Source: Owenia fusiformis (taxonomy: Eukaryota > Annelida > Polychaeta > Sabellida > Oweniidae). From it: a stretch of DNA of 64,000 nt. The stretch's first letter is position 1; each line of letters starts with the position of its first letter. Positions 62,301 through 64,000 of the stretch are shown here, one piece after another. Made by a program: the position numbers and the translations under genes. The notes beneath the pieces are model-generated. The model saw nothing but the letters and a program-made list of their open reading frames with translations, had not been told where the DNA came from and made no database searches. The DNA is taken from NCBI GenBank assembly GCA_903813345.2, contig CAIIXF020000010.1, forward strand, positions 6,689,169-6,753,168, read 5' to 3'.

Positions 62301-62435
62301 ACAAACCTAGACCCATGTGAAAAAAATAAAAAACACAACTTACCAAGGTGCGAAAAACTCAACGAGAATGATGTCTTCATTATCAACAACCGAATCAAAG
62401 TTACTATCAGTTAGATCTATAACATCACTGGACAT
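32215..62435 (-). CDS. PDIA3: PDIA3/ERp57-like protein disulfide isomerase with alternative exons
   Basis: Exons in order: 62344-62435, 48069-48156, one of 47347-47470 / 46596-46719 / 46134-46266, then 43770-43889, 37330-37456, 36980-37087, 36557-36679, 36114-36290, 35599-35701, 34943-35071, 32628-32707, 32215-32377. All junctions are GT-AG and phases match. With the first alternative the product is 477 residues, close to mature human PDIA3. Domain order is a, b, b', a'. Diagnostic stretches include [45 protein letters not shown] and [10 protein letters not shown]. The family oxidises and isomerises disulfides of glycoproteins in the ER lumen with calnexin/calreticulin. The a-domain site reads CGAR (32-35) instead of CGHC, while a' keeps CGHC (381-384). 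No signal peptide is visible before [10 protein letters not shown]. The C-terminus is KAEL. A stress-type promoter lies upstream. Family assignment is secure; paralogue status and localisation are not. Confidence 0.93.
32395..32490 (+). repeat. Dispersed repeat in the PDI last intron
   Basis: Contains 'cattttcaactgggtgcaaa' and 'caaaatctcaggttggtgct', the motif pair also found near 3.7 kb (inverted) and 10.1 kb. Confidence 0.4.
33056..34844 (-). pseudogene. 5'-truncated CR1/L2-like LINE reverse transcriptase
   Basis: A long minus-strand frame begins mid-domain (in frame before the first ATG: ERILSIR) and covers RT motifs onward: [53 protein letters not shown], then a zinc-ribbon-like C..C region ([11 protein letters not shown]). 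The catalytic box reads VADD rather than the usual Y/FADD and KAFD is KCFD, so activity is doubtful even though the frame is open for 569 codons. The endonuclease and ORF1 are missing, as expected from 5' truncation. It lies in the intron between the last two a'-domain splice junctions, co-oriented with the gene. Confidence 0.8.
34943..35071 (-). CDS. PDIA3: PDI exon with the intact CGHC of domain a'
   Basis: 129 bp, phase 0 at both ends. Reads [20 protein letters not shown], then [23 protein letters not shown]. The catalytic CGHC is intact; the usually basic residue after it is Met (CGHCM). The following exon begins [19 protein letters not shown]. Confidence 0.92.
37696..41265 (-). CDS. LINE ORF2: APE endonuclease and reverse transcriptase
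   Basis: 1189 codons without interruption. The N-terminal AP-endonuclease domain shows its catalytic set: NVQ (about 55), SETFL (E83), GDFNGRL (D195, N197), STIDYIL and GSDHC (D278, H279). The RT domain follows with LDISKAYD (680-686), [10 protein letters not shown] and FADD (779-782). A C..C..H..C zinc-ribbon-like region lies near the C-terminus ([19 protein letters not shown]). It nicks DNA and performs target-primed reverse transcription in the nucleus. The frame starts with ATG 39 bases after the ORF1 stop, so reinitiation or an IRES-like step is expected. Intronic, sense to the host gene. Confidence 0.92.
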   Translation of the reverse strand: MASPPEPVSKSYNSNDTCKSKRPSPNMRPNRGRHRRSRKHKNNVHINNLTLVFNNVQHLGLAKQQELKRFLDNNKVHIMGMSETFLTSNSSLSATFSNHTLHSKPRLGRQGGGIGILTSNTDIKVTNDNLLNSKTDDFERYWIRTKVGDKNLALCVAYYPNDGTSNDKADQLTEELISNVATLESMGDLICVMGDFNGRLREFRNEKRPSPNGNLLELLIEVSNLNVLNLSPRCKGKYTWFRNNLVSTIDYILINDKFNHCFDNMIIDEAGNFSIGSDHCMLISYFNIQAAKAVNISGPFPDNRESPKIWKIDNDSDWKLFEEKLSFRLSNWKSSSFKSLDEMWLNWREIILDVANEVIGHKTISHKLRSFWDNELKQLIKNRKEANKFCRFWRASGITDLEAFQDIWNIYLERKEKVTLYIKRKMIENHIKVITKNASNKSSSSKSYWNTLNMFNQKSNAPIRIAHPKYSDIIIDDPKQVSAIIREYWAKAGNKNRNKHSSVNDFSKDLKHMEMNLTDTVDPTKSIIDQVYFDRECLATHIKKLTNGKAMGTDLIPNEFLKYGGQAISETLFDIFTQCKDFEKFPVQWKEGVLKPLHKSGDQNIQDNYRGITVTSNVYKLFCSIVNVQLTSFCEEENIFGEIQGAFRKGLRLENNIFTMKALCSLRKSERKSTYLAFLDISKAYDVIDRDRMFLALWKKGVRGKLWRLLRQMYHDNKTKVAFGNGNETDWFTQPYGVKQGCVLSTTLFSIIMTDLYDQLINAKVGIKFEEQLIPTLMFADDIVLFANTENELNAMLKIVNEFAVKWGFNFSQKKSKVMVIGKKTDKTKEWSFGDLKLSEVHSYKYLGYIFHKNLRDNDHMNETALKAKKLNGYIKYTLNRHMNVKRIDFGNQLYKSKLLSSVLHSCAIWASDNKSYETRLKSMQYNAGRAIFDIKGTPAYEAIVSDLGWTPMKYTVLKRQVEYYIYIKSKKPTSLNARLLACMEKRFEMGKGNHWNYVKHIDATLKLMQLSGISETAENILYSYHKQILDLSKKYINEGILEKSSLNKYHQLNLIPKKGRATYLYNDYDFQLSRIKFLARAGKFNLNSEKSKWKNLNPPISPYCEECPDKIETLEHRLFECPSYETARNKFYLEMKNQVPSPVLEVYLESETSDKLKWIIGDEARILGGHDISVTVDRLNKILLKNIF
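41305..42972 (-). CDS. LINE ORF1: SGNH esterase-like domain plus two zinc knuckles
   Basis: 555 codons. Ser/Pro/Thr-rich N-terminus, an AT-hook-like RRGRPRK (about 126-132), a short coiled coil (155-210), then an SGNH-hydrolase domain with its blocks intact: IGSSIVRD (Ser 224/225), [16 protein letters not shown] (270-273) and the catalytic Asp-His pair in [10 protein letters not shown] (359, 362). The C-terminal part has two CCHC knuckles ([14 protein letters not shown] and [14 protein letters not shown]). ORF1 proteins of CR1/L2-type LINEs often carry an esterase domain; they bind RNA and may act on membranes. The intact catalytic residues indicate selection for activity. Confidence 0.88.
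   Translation of the reverse strand: MASPNFATVSQLLSTPPGFTQDLITNDSLDGSFSTIMSSQSSPTTSIPEMQSQTGDASPANSQTVNLQVPAQSHTGQSGVSPPTHTPTNSPNEPPQASGVPTRRRSKRRLARSQPARPSTVISKPRRGRPRKTAQASQGANKPQDPTSSHPIDLLTVMNMVRDLNESVKNLNNMQKTNEDLVKQLARITADKEELHRENAALRKQLSNASTMPNNTLPSLLIGSSIVRDVDSTKLVNTEVKCLRGGTISDVHKTLSSGDTNYNTIYLQVGSNDCARGNDVNLICEDYKLLLAGAKQRSKDIIVSSVTPRMDDSDAQSKIEQLNGFLLCHCSDEKVTFIDNDKIFKLQDGSINDGFLAADHLHLSDSGTNRLLKNLNISTKASDITLPKNKRAPPKRTTQRPQQSTQKTPPSPYDSDANNTPQHPPQHTTRPWNNRRPTSNGYINTSKAKQHNAYKPTTHNNNAINNTIKCKKCGEPGHLVTTCWHPATVRCHLCKELGHKQSLCPRPLQQSDSNMNGSKTDNYPRVKPQSLLQHKNSYPFNGPSYESFNRFSVLS
43770..43889 (-). CDS. PDIA3: PDI exon 4: domain a to b linker
   Basis: 120 bp. Takes phase 1 from any of the three alternative exons (G|AC). 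Reads [20 protein letters not shown] and onward to DDNAVVV. It matches the PDIA3 segment that closes domain a and opens domain b. Confidence 0.88.
43890..46133. other. PDI intron between exons 3C and 4
   Basis: AT-rich. I looked for a fourth copy of the alternative exon (a DC..C coding pattern followed by GYP/GFP) on the minus strand and found none. Confidence 0.5.
46134..46266 (-). CDS. PDIA3: PDI alternative exon 3C
   Basis: 133 bp, same phases as 3A and 3B, acceptor 'cttggtcag', donor 'gtaaga'. Reads [20 protein letters not shown], then [24 protein letters not shown]. It has the DC..C pair and YGV but a longer EEKGFP version of the cis-proline loop and an acidic end. Three residues longer than 3A and 3B. 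Confidence 0.85.
46596..46719 (-). CDS. PDIA3: PDI alternative exon 3B
   Basis: 124 bp, same phases as 3A, canonical acceptor and GTAAGG donor. Reads [20 protein letters not shown], then [21 protein letters not shown]. The DC..C pair and cis-proline GYP are kept, but the usual YGV before it is QEI and the following loop is basic (KSKGRKS). It cannot follow 3A in frame. Confidence 0.85.
47104..47210. mobile_element. 107-bp hairpin MITE between exons 3A and 3B
   Basis: 20-bp perfect terminal inverted repeats (ATAGCCTTGCCCAAGTCGGT and its reverse complement), with further inner complementarity. CAAAAGC directly flanks both sides (47097-47103, 47211-47217), extendable to CAAAAGCATAG if the end is placed four bases further in, so a 7-11 bp target-site duplication. 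Confidence 0.85.
47347..47470 (-). CDS. PDIA3: PDI alternative exon 3A
   Basis: 124 bp, phase 0 in and phase 1 out, acceptor 'caatttttag', donor 'gtaaga'. Reads [20 protein letters not shown], then [21 protein letters not shown]. It carries the DC..C pair of PDIA3, the YGV.GYP cis-proline loop and the last strands and helix of the thioredoxin fold. It is the copy most like ordinary PDIA3. Confidence 0.88.
48069..48156 (-). CDS. PDIA3: PDI exon 2: active-site exon with CGAR
   Basis: 88 bp, entered in phase 2 and left in phase 0. It completes Trp31 and reads [20 protein letters not shown] and onward to VALAK. The rest matches PDIA3 closely, but His and the second Cys of CGHC are replaced by Ala and Arg. 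Disulfide exchange by this domain should be lost or limited to mixed disulfides. A 14-kb intron precedes it; I searched that intron for a second, CGHC-type version and saw none. Confidence 0.88.
48390..48545 (-). repeat. Older repeat R, copy 1 (flank of the Ngaro element)
   Basis: Reading on the minus strand, 'agtatctagtttgaataatg' and 'gcctagcttgaagattaaat' are about 75% like 54070-54140 on the plus strand. The two copies flank the Ngaro-like element in inverted orientation. A third, related segment is at 57477-57587. A tRNA A-box-like 'tggtctagtggtag' lies just beyond at about 48357-48370 (minus), so the family may be SINE-like. Confidence 0.5.
48554..48630 (-). repeat. Split direct repeat B2
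   Basis: 77 bp from TATTCTATACTCATC to CGCTTGGCAC on the plus strand, identical to B1 at 49132-49208. Marks the 3' end of the element. Confidence 0.9.
48974..49133 (-). repeat. Split direct repeat A2
   Basis: 160 bp matching A1 at 53839-53998 with one difference (agaatgacg against agaaagacg). It abuts B1 with a 2-bp TA overlap. Confidence 0.9.
49132..49208 (-). repeat. Split direct repeat B1
   Basis: 77 bp identical to B2. It lies between the recombinase stop codon and A2. Confidence 0.9.
49276..50388 (-). CDS. Tyrosine recombinase of the Ngaro-like element
   Basis: 370 codons. All catalytic residues of the family can be placed: Arg201 (AAFLRYDEL), His318-x-x-Arg321 (HSLRSGG), His341 (HGRW) and the nucleophile Tyr353 (DGYVKDS). 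An N-terminal core-binding domain ([13 protein letters not shown]) precedes the catalytic domain. The enzyme would integrate the circular DNA copy of the element without a target duplication. The first 30 residues are hydrophobic and unlike a recombinase, and an acceptor-like 'gtacttccag' lies at residues 31-35, so the frame may really begin after an intron covering the minisatellite. Confidence 0.9.
   Translation of the reverse strand: MKKALLVTTGCTFYFVLYFKYCIIFLIGSGCTSRLIEHGTRNIGAVSDSSLKALSHRVITTIVKCSKADNTIKKYSFYFKKWQDWASQYKEITTLPAEPKYIAMFLLFLKEENSSYSVLSAIKAAISWAHSSAGFSNPCDSPLVNNILEASKRTQYKPTCKKEPITPEMLSLMVSSLDHATSLKSLRDVTLCILGFAAFLRYDELSTITYGDICFYSDHFSINIATSKTDKYRDGATVVVAKTSTPTCPYTLLKRYIDMLNINVKLAKTDYVFHGLTFKKGVFVSRHCKKKLSYTRVREIVKDCLSKIGLNPKSFGVHSLRSGGASAAANHSVSDRNFKRHGRWLSDSSKDGYVKDSLSDRLSVTKNLGI
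50725..51258. repeat. Minisatellite inside the Ngaro-like element
   Basis: The unit 'tgcacaatacgatgtgctaa' recurs about 20 times, with a higher-order variant carrying 'acctcacggggtgcttcc'. It separates the RT/RNase H and recombinase frames. Units are contiguous and variable with no unique spacers, so it is not a CRISPR. Confidence 0.85.
51263..53854 (-). CDS. Gag-like plus reverse transcriptase/RNase H polyprotein
   Basis: 863 codons from the first ATG. That ATG and the next seven codons lie inside repeat A1, so the start is more likely the ATG at 53833 ([10 protein letters not shown]). Residues to about 180 are charged and helical ([20 protein letters not shown]), a Gag-like part. RT follows with [12 protein letters not shown] (D341) and VVAYLDDS (429-432), then RNase H with VYSDASDS (D594), WRELKAVQ (E629) and WLSDNKN (D654). 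The C-terminal part ([31 protein letters not shown]) is typical of DIRS/Ngaro elements. Catalytic residues are intact. Confidence 0.9.
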   Translation of the reverse strand: MRGIHYSMATLDQVRELLTDSFDKLKREIKEDVTENSNKLAKKLKKDEKSLEFKNKGNKIQYEFNAGVIDTFDEISGKLDQLLETPDIDKQQVIMDDLKSSTKEGATTGKSSQAFITGNTVRPTIRHGSTTDMQGSSEKEHNVSQERPIFAFPVARQDIGETSAQVKVNSAAAIASTSKGVVDKLSIVQSSDLFNPSNSDFERLGSKLLVKGNLKRNESFWKGILCANSSVLDIVENGYKIPFVNTPSPAYLKNNQSALKNVTFVNEAIRDLVILGCVTEVDEPPYIVNPLTVATSSTGKQRLVLDLRHPNQYIWHDQVKYEDIVTAKNYLEPGAFMISFDIVSGYHHCDIYPPHRGFLGFSWDFEGTDGREVTQRESKVDLDVKNKVRKYFVFNVLPFGIKTGGLVFTKLFRCLIAHWRSLGLQVVAYLDDSICISKSLPDALNAVEQMITDFSKSGFVVNQQKSKVIPTNKLVWLGFEFDTLGCSIYVPKTKLQNLTEKIQNVLRCRFHVTFRVIAQIVGSIISLKPGMGDICQLMSRHLNRKLMELKYWDSFTALSNTEVKELVFWQSECEAFNGVSFVKAAVPEKLVYSDASDSACAGYIVNFNGESCRKNWSQAEKVKSSTWRELKAVQVVMQSYLAHLKNSAVLWLSDNKNVGSIICKGSMKSDLQELAVSIFQMRRENCIDLRVQWVPREENVLADSMSKEVDSDDWRVKQNMFNFLNKRYGPHSFDRFAASDNALVDKFNSKYYEPTSSGVDAFNFDWGKDNNWLVPPVHLIGKTVKHAVKCKAMGTLVVPKWPSSYFWPLICVNGSYKHFVIDVLEYAHSTKVIEKGNFENTIFGTEKLKSHMLVIRLNGKVGS
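53839..53998 (-). repeat. Split direct repeat A1
   Basis: 160 bp, the 5' end of the element. Near its outer end ATTTATGTTC and GAACATAAAT form an inverted pair about 30 bp apart, possible arm sites for recombinase binding. Genomic sequence resumes at 53999. Confidence 0.9.
54092..54202 (+). repeat. 111-bp inverted repeat R, copy 2
   Basis: From ATAACGGCTTCC to ACTCGGAAGT. The reverse complement is at 57477-57587 with at most a mismatch or two. The pair bounds 3.5 kb of repeats and may be the terminal repeats of a composite element. Confidence 0.85.
54312..54427. repeat. Direct repeat S, copy 1
   Basis: From 'caaaagttaggataaat' to 'attttactgta', about 94% like 59974-60088. The second copy lies next to a tRNA-like sequence, so this may be a SINE body. 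Confidence 0.75.
54560..55575. repeat. Array rich in TGACCTTGA-type motifs
   Basis: Degenerate units of about 110-170 bp, each carrying 'gatattgacctttgacctt', 'ggtcaccttatcattggt' and 'gccttaaaacgtcaaa'-like segments. TGACCT/AGGTCA half-sites occur dozens of times, many as TGACCTTGA, the extended half-site bound by NR5A and ERR nuclear receptors. No coding capacity. Confidence 0.8.
55945..56421. mobile_element. 0.48-kb inverted-repeat MITE
   Basis: Nearly the whole sequence folds back: outer arms share 'aaccgttttggta' and 'gaaggtac', and inner arms share 'cagaagacaacagaatcg' (56129 on) with its complement near 56230-56247. A partial copy of the left arm is at 59743-59880. Confidence 0.8.
56422..57219. 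mobile_element. 0.8-kb element with 21-bp perfect TIRs
   Basis: It begins CTATCACACCAAACTAGTTC and ends in the exact reverse complement. A further inward copy of the right end (TTTGGTGTGATAG) is at about 56820-56833, 386 bp before the real end, so it contains an internal duplication. The interior is full of 'cgttcgta', 'cagtcc' and 'agtacgt' repeats. The 76-residue frame at 57076-57306 is a by-product. Confidence 0.8.
57253..57335 (+). repeat. Inverted repeat T, left copy
   Basis: Shares 'aaaaaggtgac.cgaaagggc', 'taaacggct.gccccaagg' and 'caaaaa.atgagtttgaaaaa' with the reverse complement of 61870-61951. The pair could be the ends of an older 4.7-kb element into which others inserted. Confidence 0.7.
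57477..57587 (-). repeat. 111-bp inverted repeat R, copy 3
   Basis: Reverse complement of 54092-54202. See that entry. Confidence 0.85.
57590..58165 (+). repeat. G+T-rich degenerate repeat
   Basis: Loose units of 'ggttgtgtt', 'ctgattgtg' and 'ttgtgtc' for about 575 bp, with very few C on this strand. The plus-strand frames in it (57754-57960, 57973-58167) are low-complexity Val/Leu/Cys strings and not genes. Confidence 0.6.
58474..59374. mobile_element. 900-bp near-perfect palindrome (423-bp arms)
   Basis: Bases 58474-58896 and 58952-59374 are reverse complements with only a few percent difference, around a 55-bp centre. Each arm itself begins CGGGACGTAT near its outer end and ends ATACGTCCCG at its inner end, so each looks like a whole TIR element and the palindrome may be two copies inserted head to head. 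The same 75-residue frame ([14 protein letters not shown] and on) occurs in both arms as a consequence. Confidence 0.9.
59560..59750. repeat. Cluster of TCTACGACA/TGTCGTAG motifs
   Basis: TACGACA or its complement TGTCGT(A/G) occurs about eight times, including a hairpin 'cgacaccccatgggggtgtcg' near 59577-59597. Probably the end of an inverted-repeat element. Confidence 0.5.
59743..59880 (+). repeat. Partial copy of the 55945 MITE left arm
   Basis: 138 bp matching 55945-56082 with few differences, from 'tttttggaaacga' to 'aacgtgtatca', where similarity stops. Confidence 0.85.
59974..60088. repeat. Direct repeat S, copy 2
   Basis: 115 bp matching 54312-54427. It is next to the tRNA-like segment at 60130-60195. 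Confidence 0.75.
60130..60195 (-). repeat. tRNA-like sequence, probably the head of a SINE
   Basis: On the minus strand 'tagttcaggtggtagagc' matches a tRNA D-arm and A box, and 'ctaggtttgattag' a T-arm and B box (usually GGTTCGANTCC), at the right spacing. No good acceptor stem and a poor anticodon stem, so not a functional tRNA gene. Confidence 0.5.
60740..61030. mobile_element. 0.29-kb inverted-repeat MITE
   Basis: 'atctttccgaacct.attgg' to 'ggttgattttaaaaaagtat' on the left is repeated in reverse complement on the right (60912-61020), with a short AT-rich loop. No coding capacity. Confidence 0.75.
61366..61640. repeat. Inverted repeat around 'tttttggcaaag'
   Basis: 'tttttggcaaagcaaataat' plus 'tatagggg.ccacacaagg' near 61371-61415 faces its complement at about 61585-61637. 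Another MITE-like foldback in PDI intron 1. Confidence 0.65.
61870..61951 (-). repeat. Inverted repeat T, right copy
   Basis: Reverse complement partner of 57253-57335. Confidence 0.7.
62137..62303. mobile_element. 167-bp MITE next to PDI exon 1
   Basis: TGTGGGGTTGATCTTTCAAA at the left end is complemented at the right end (TTTGAAAAATCAACCCCACA), with inner arms sharing 'ttgaaatctt'. It lies about 40 bp inside intron 1 from the exon 1 donor. Confidence 0.75.
62344..62435 (-). CDS. PDIA3: PDI exon 1: start of domain a
   Basis: Encodes [20 protein letters not shown] and onward to FFAP plus the first two bases of Trp, then a GTAAGT donor. The ATG is at the place where mature PDIA3 begins (SDVLELTD in human). 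Upstream in frame there are 15 codons without ATG, then TAG; an ATG beyond the stop gives only MYTL. Acceptor-like sequences (ttctcacaag, and 'gtccag' inside the start) leave open a separate signal-peptide exon upstream. Confidence 0.85.
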
Positions 62436-62515
62436 TTTCCTTGAGGTCCAGGCAAAGTGAAAAGCTTGTGAGAAAAATGGCTACAACGTGTACATGTGAA
62501 CGGTGTCGTGATCTG

Positions 62516-62526
62516 ATTGGTCCACG
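62516..62526 (+). promoter_or_regulatory. ERSE-II (ER stress response element)
   Basis: ATTGGTCCACG is an exact match to the ERSE-II consensus ATTGG-N-CCACG, bound in vertebrates by NF-Y plus ATF6. Read on the minus strand it also supplies a CCAAT box (GACCAATCAG). It lies 81 bp upstream of the PDI ATG. No TATA box is seen, which is common for housekeeping ER chaperones. Confidence 0.7.
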
Positions 62527-62535
62527 CAGCAGGAA

Positions 62536-62543
62536 TTCCACGT
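62536..62543 (-). promoter_or_regulatory. UPRE-like XBP1/ATF6 site
   Basis: TTACGTGG on the minus strand differs at one base from the UPRE core TGACGTGG and keeps ACGTG. It lies 10 bp beyond the ERSE-II. Confidence 0.45.
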
Positions 62544-63752
62544 AATTTCAATTGTTCTTTCGTGCCAAATCGCGTAGTAATCTATGGTGATCAGTCCATC
62601 GATTTTTGACGCGAAATTTATCCCGAGTCAACCAAGGGCGTTACAATACCCGGGAATTTATCGGTTCGTGCAGTACTTGTTTGTGATAGCGCCCTCTGTA
62701 GGTCACTGTGCTCATAGCCTACAGTAATACGGGGTAGGATATCGGGAATTCGGTCAGTTTCTATCCGTCGATTTCGCTATGAATTGAAGCAAGTGTGACC
62801 ACTTTATCCACTTAAACAATTTGATAATTGATTAAATCTTTAAACAAAATCGATAAACACGTTATACACTTCCTATCTCCTTAGAAATTAGCATGTATTT
62901 ATGGATTGTGTTTTCGAACAAGGCACGACCCAGACCAATAGGGAAATCCTTATGCTAATTAGTATGACGTCATATTTTCCTGGGGAATCCTAGATTTCAA
63001 AGCCTCAGTCTGTTATTGTGTCAAATGTAAACGCTCTTTTGCAGACAGAAAATTGACAGATTAGCTTTTAACTTTCAGCTTTGATGTTTAAATATTCTGT
63101 ATTTCTACCGGACTTCTTGCTGAATATCATATAATGTTATAACTTGATTTGGACCATTGCCTGATTGATCATTCTGAAATTTTGATTGTGATTCATGATT
63201 GATTGGCAAGAAAAATAATTCCTATTGTTTTCCAGCGAAGTCAAAATGTTACAGCATGAGTTATAACATGTATAATGTCGAGTTTGCATCATGTTAAATT
63301 CTGCTAGTGATTAGAAGTCCATGCACAAGCATACACATAAAAGAGACAAACACACCCAGGCTCCAGGCCGTGGATGGAAATATAAAACTATTTAAGGCAC
63401 AAACTGGTATTAATAGACCGATATGTAGTGTCTGCCATGTATTGAAGGTAAACCAATCTGCATTATTAATGTTTCTTCTATCAATACATGGATTGTGCAA
63501 TAGAAAAGCAATGGCACAATCAAAAATGTGCATATCAATCGTGAATATCTCTCGGTTCAAAGCTTATTTCCAACAGAATCTTGTCAAAATATGTGTCTGA
63601 GTAACAGTTATACATTATAAGATCGCAAACTCTTACCAATTATCAGCCGAATGGCTCATTTTCAACGAAATGTCCTTAAGACAACAGCCCTGGGTCGCGC
63701 CTGAGACCAAAAACTAGTCAAATAGCCCTCCCCTATTTATATTGGATAATCA
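62544..63752. other. Upstream flank of the PDI gene
   Basis: I searched the minus strand for a signal-peptide exon (ATG, hydrophobic core, donor) and found no convincing one. Open frames at 63294-63600 on both strands are overlapping and unsupported. Confidence 0.35.
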
Positions 63753-63835
63753 CATTTATGCGTGCGCGCGCAGCTCATCCACTGAACGAAACGCCACTTC
63801 CTGCTGAAATCACCGGGTATTGATCTTTCCCTTGA
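63753..63835 (+). repeat. 83-bp conserved dispersed repeat, copy 2
   Basis: 81 of 83 bases match 9050-9132. Followed at 63889 by 'tacagggtgtcccgaaagta', a motif also seen as 'atacagggtg' near 21808 and 36312. Confidence 0.75.
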
Positions 63836-64000
63836 GTCAACCACCTGTTTTAAACTTATTGTAACTATTTCATTTTTTACTGGAGATATACAGGGTGTCC
63901 CGAAAGTATGGGGCCCCCCTAGGCAGACATATTCCAGTGTCCTCATAGTATGTGTCATATATCATTTTAAAGCTTATCCAAAGTTACATTGATTTGCCAA

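Noticed and set aside
48157-62343. Second, CGHC-type version of PDI exon 2 in the long intron
   Set aside because: I scanned minus-strand CCACA-type positions for a CGHC coding pattern and found none with the required flanking residues.
63294-63600. Overlapping 88- and 97-residue frames on opposite strands near the PDI promoter
   Set aside because: No evidence favours either; neither supplies a signal-peptide exon with a donor that fits PDI exon 1.

Overview
This is animal nuclear DNA: AT-rich, intron-rich, with GT-AG splice sites, transposable-element debris on every scale and no bacterial gene organisation. The element mix (a tyrosine-recombinase retrotransposon with split direct repeats, CR1/L2-like LINEs, many hairpin MITEs, and arrays of TGACCTTGA-type repeats) suggests a marine invertebrate, perhaps a lophotrochozoan. 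The sequence does not fix the phylum.

Layout. 1-16.4 kb holds no gene I can support, only degenerate tandem and dispersed repeats. 18.57-19.71 kb (minus) is an intronless gene for a secreted coiled-coil protein with a His/Lys-rich tail. 21.15-22.51 kb is a TIR element with AGTT direct flanks. 28.15-30.52 kb (plus) is a three-exon gene for a 238-residue type II membrane protein. 32.2-62.4 kb (minus) is one large gene for a PDIA3/ERp57-type protein disulfide isomerase. Its introns hold a 5'-truncated LINE (33-34.8 kb), a nearly intact LINE (37.5-43.2 kb), an intact-looking Ngaro/DIRS-type retrotransposon (48.55-54.0 kb) and a nest of inverted repeats and MITEs (54-62.3 kb). The three retroelements are on the same strand as the host gene.

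The main discovery candidate is in the PDIA3-like gene. Three tandem exons (47347-47470, 46596-46719, 46134-46266) each encode a different version of the second half of the first thioredoxin domain, including the cis-proline loop. All three start in phase 0 and end in phase 1, so only one at a time keeps the reading frame: a cassette of apparently mutually exclusive exons that would give one PDI gene three substrate-binding faces. The constitutive exon before them encodes CGAR where the CGHC active site should be, while the C-terminal a' domain keeps CGHC. The first ATG falls at the position of the mature N-terminus, with no signal peptide visible. An exact ERSE-II motif (ATTGG-N-CCACG) and a UPRE-like site lie about 80-110 bp upstream of it. 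The product ends in KAEL, a variant of the ER-retrieval signal.
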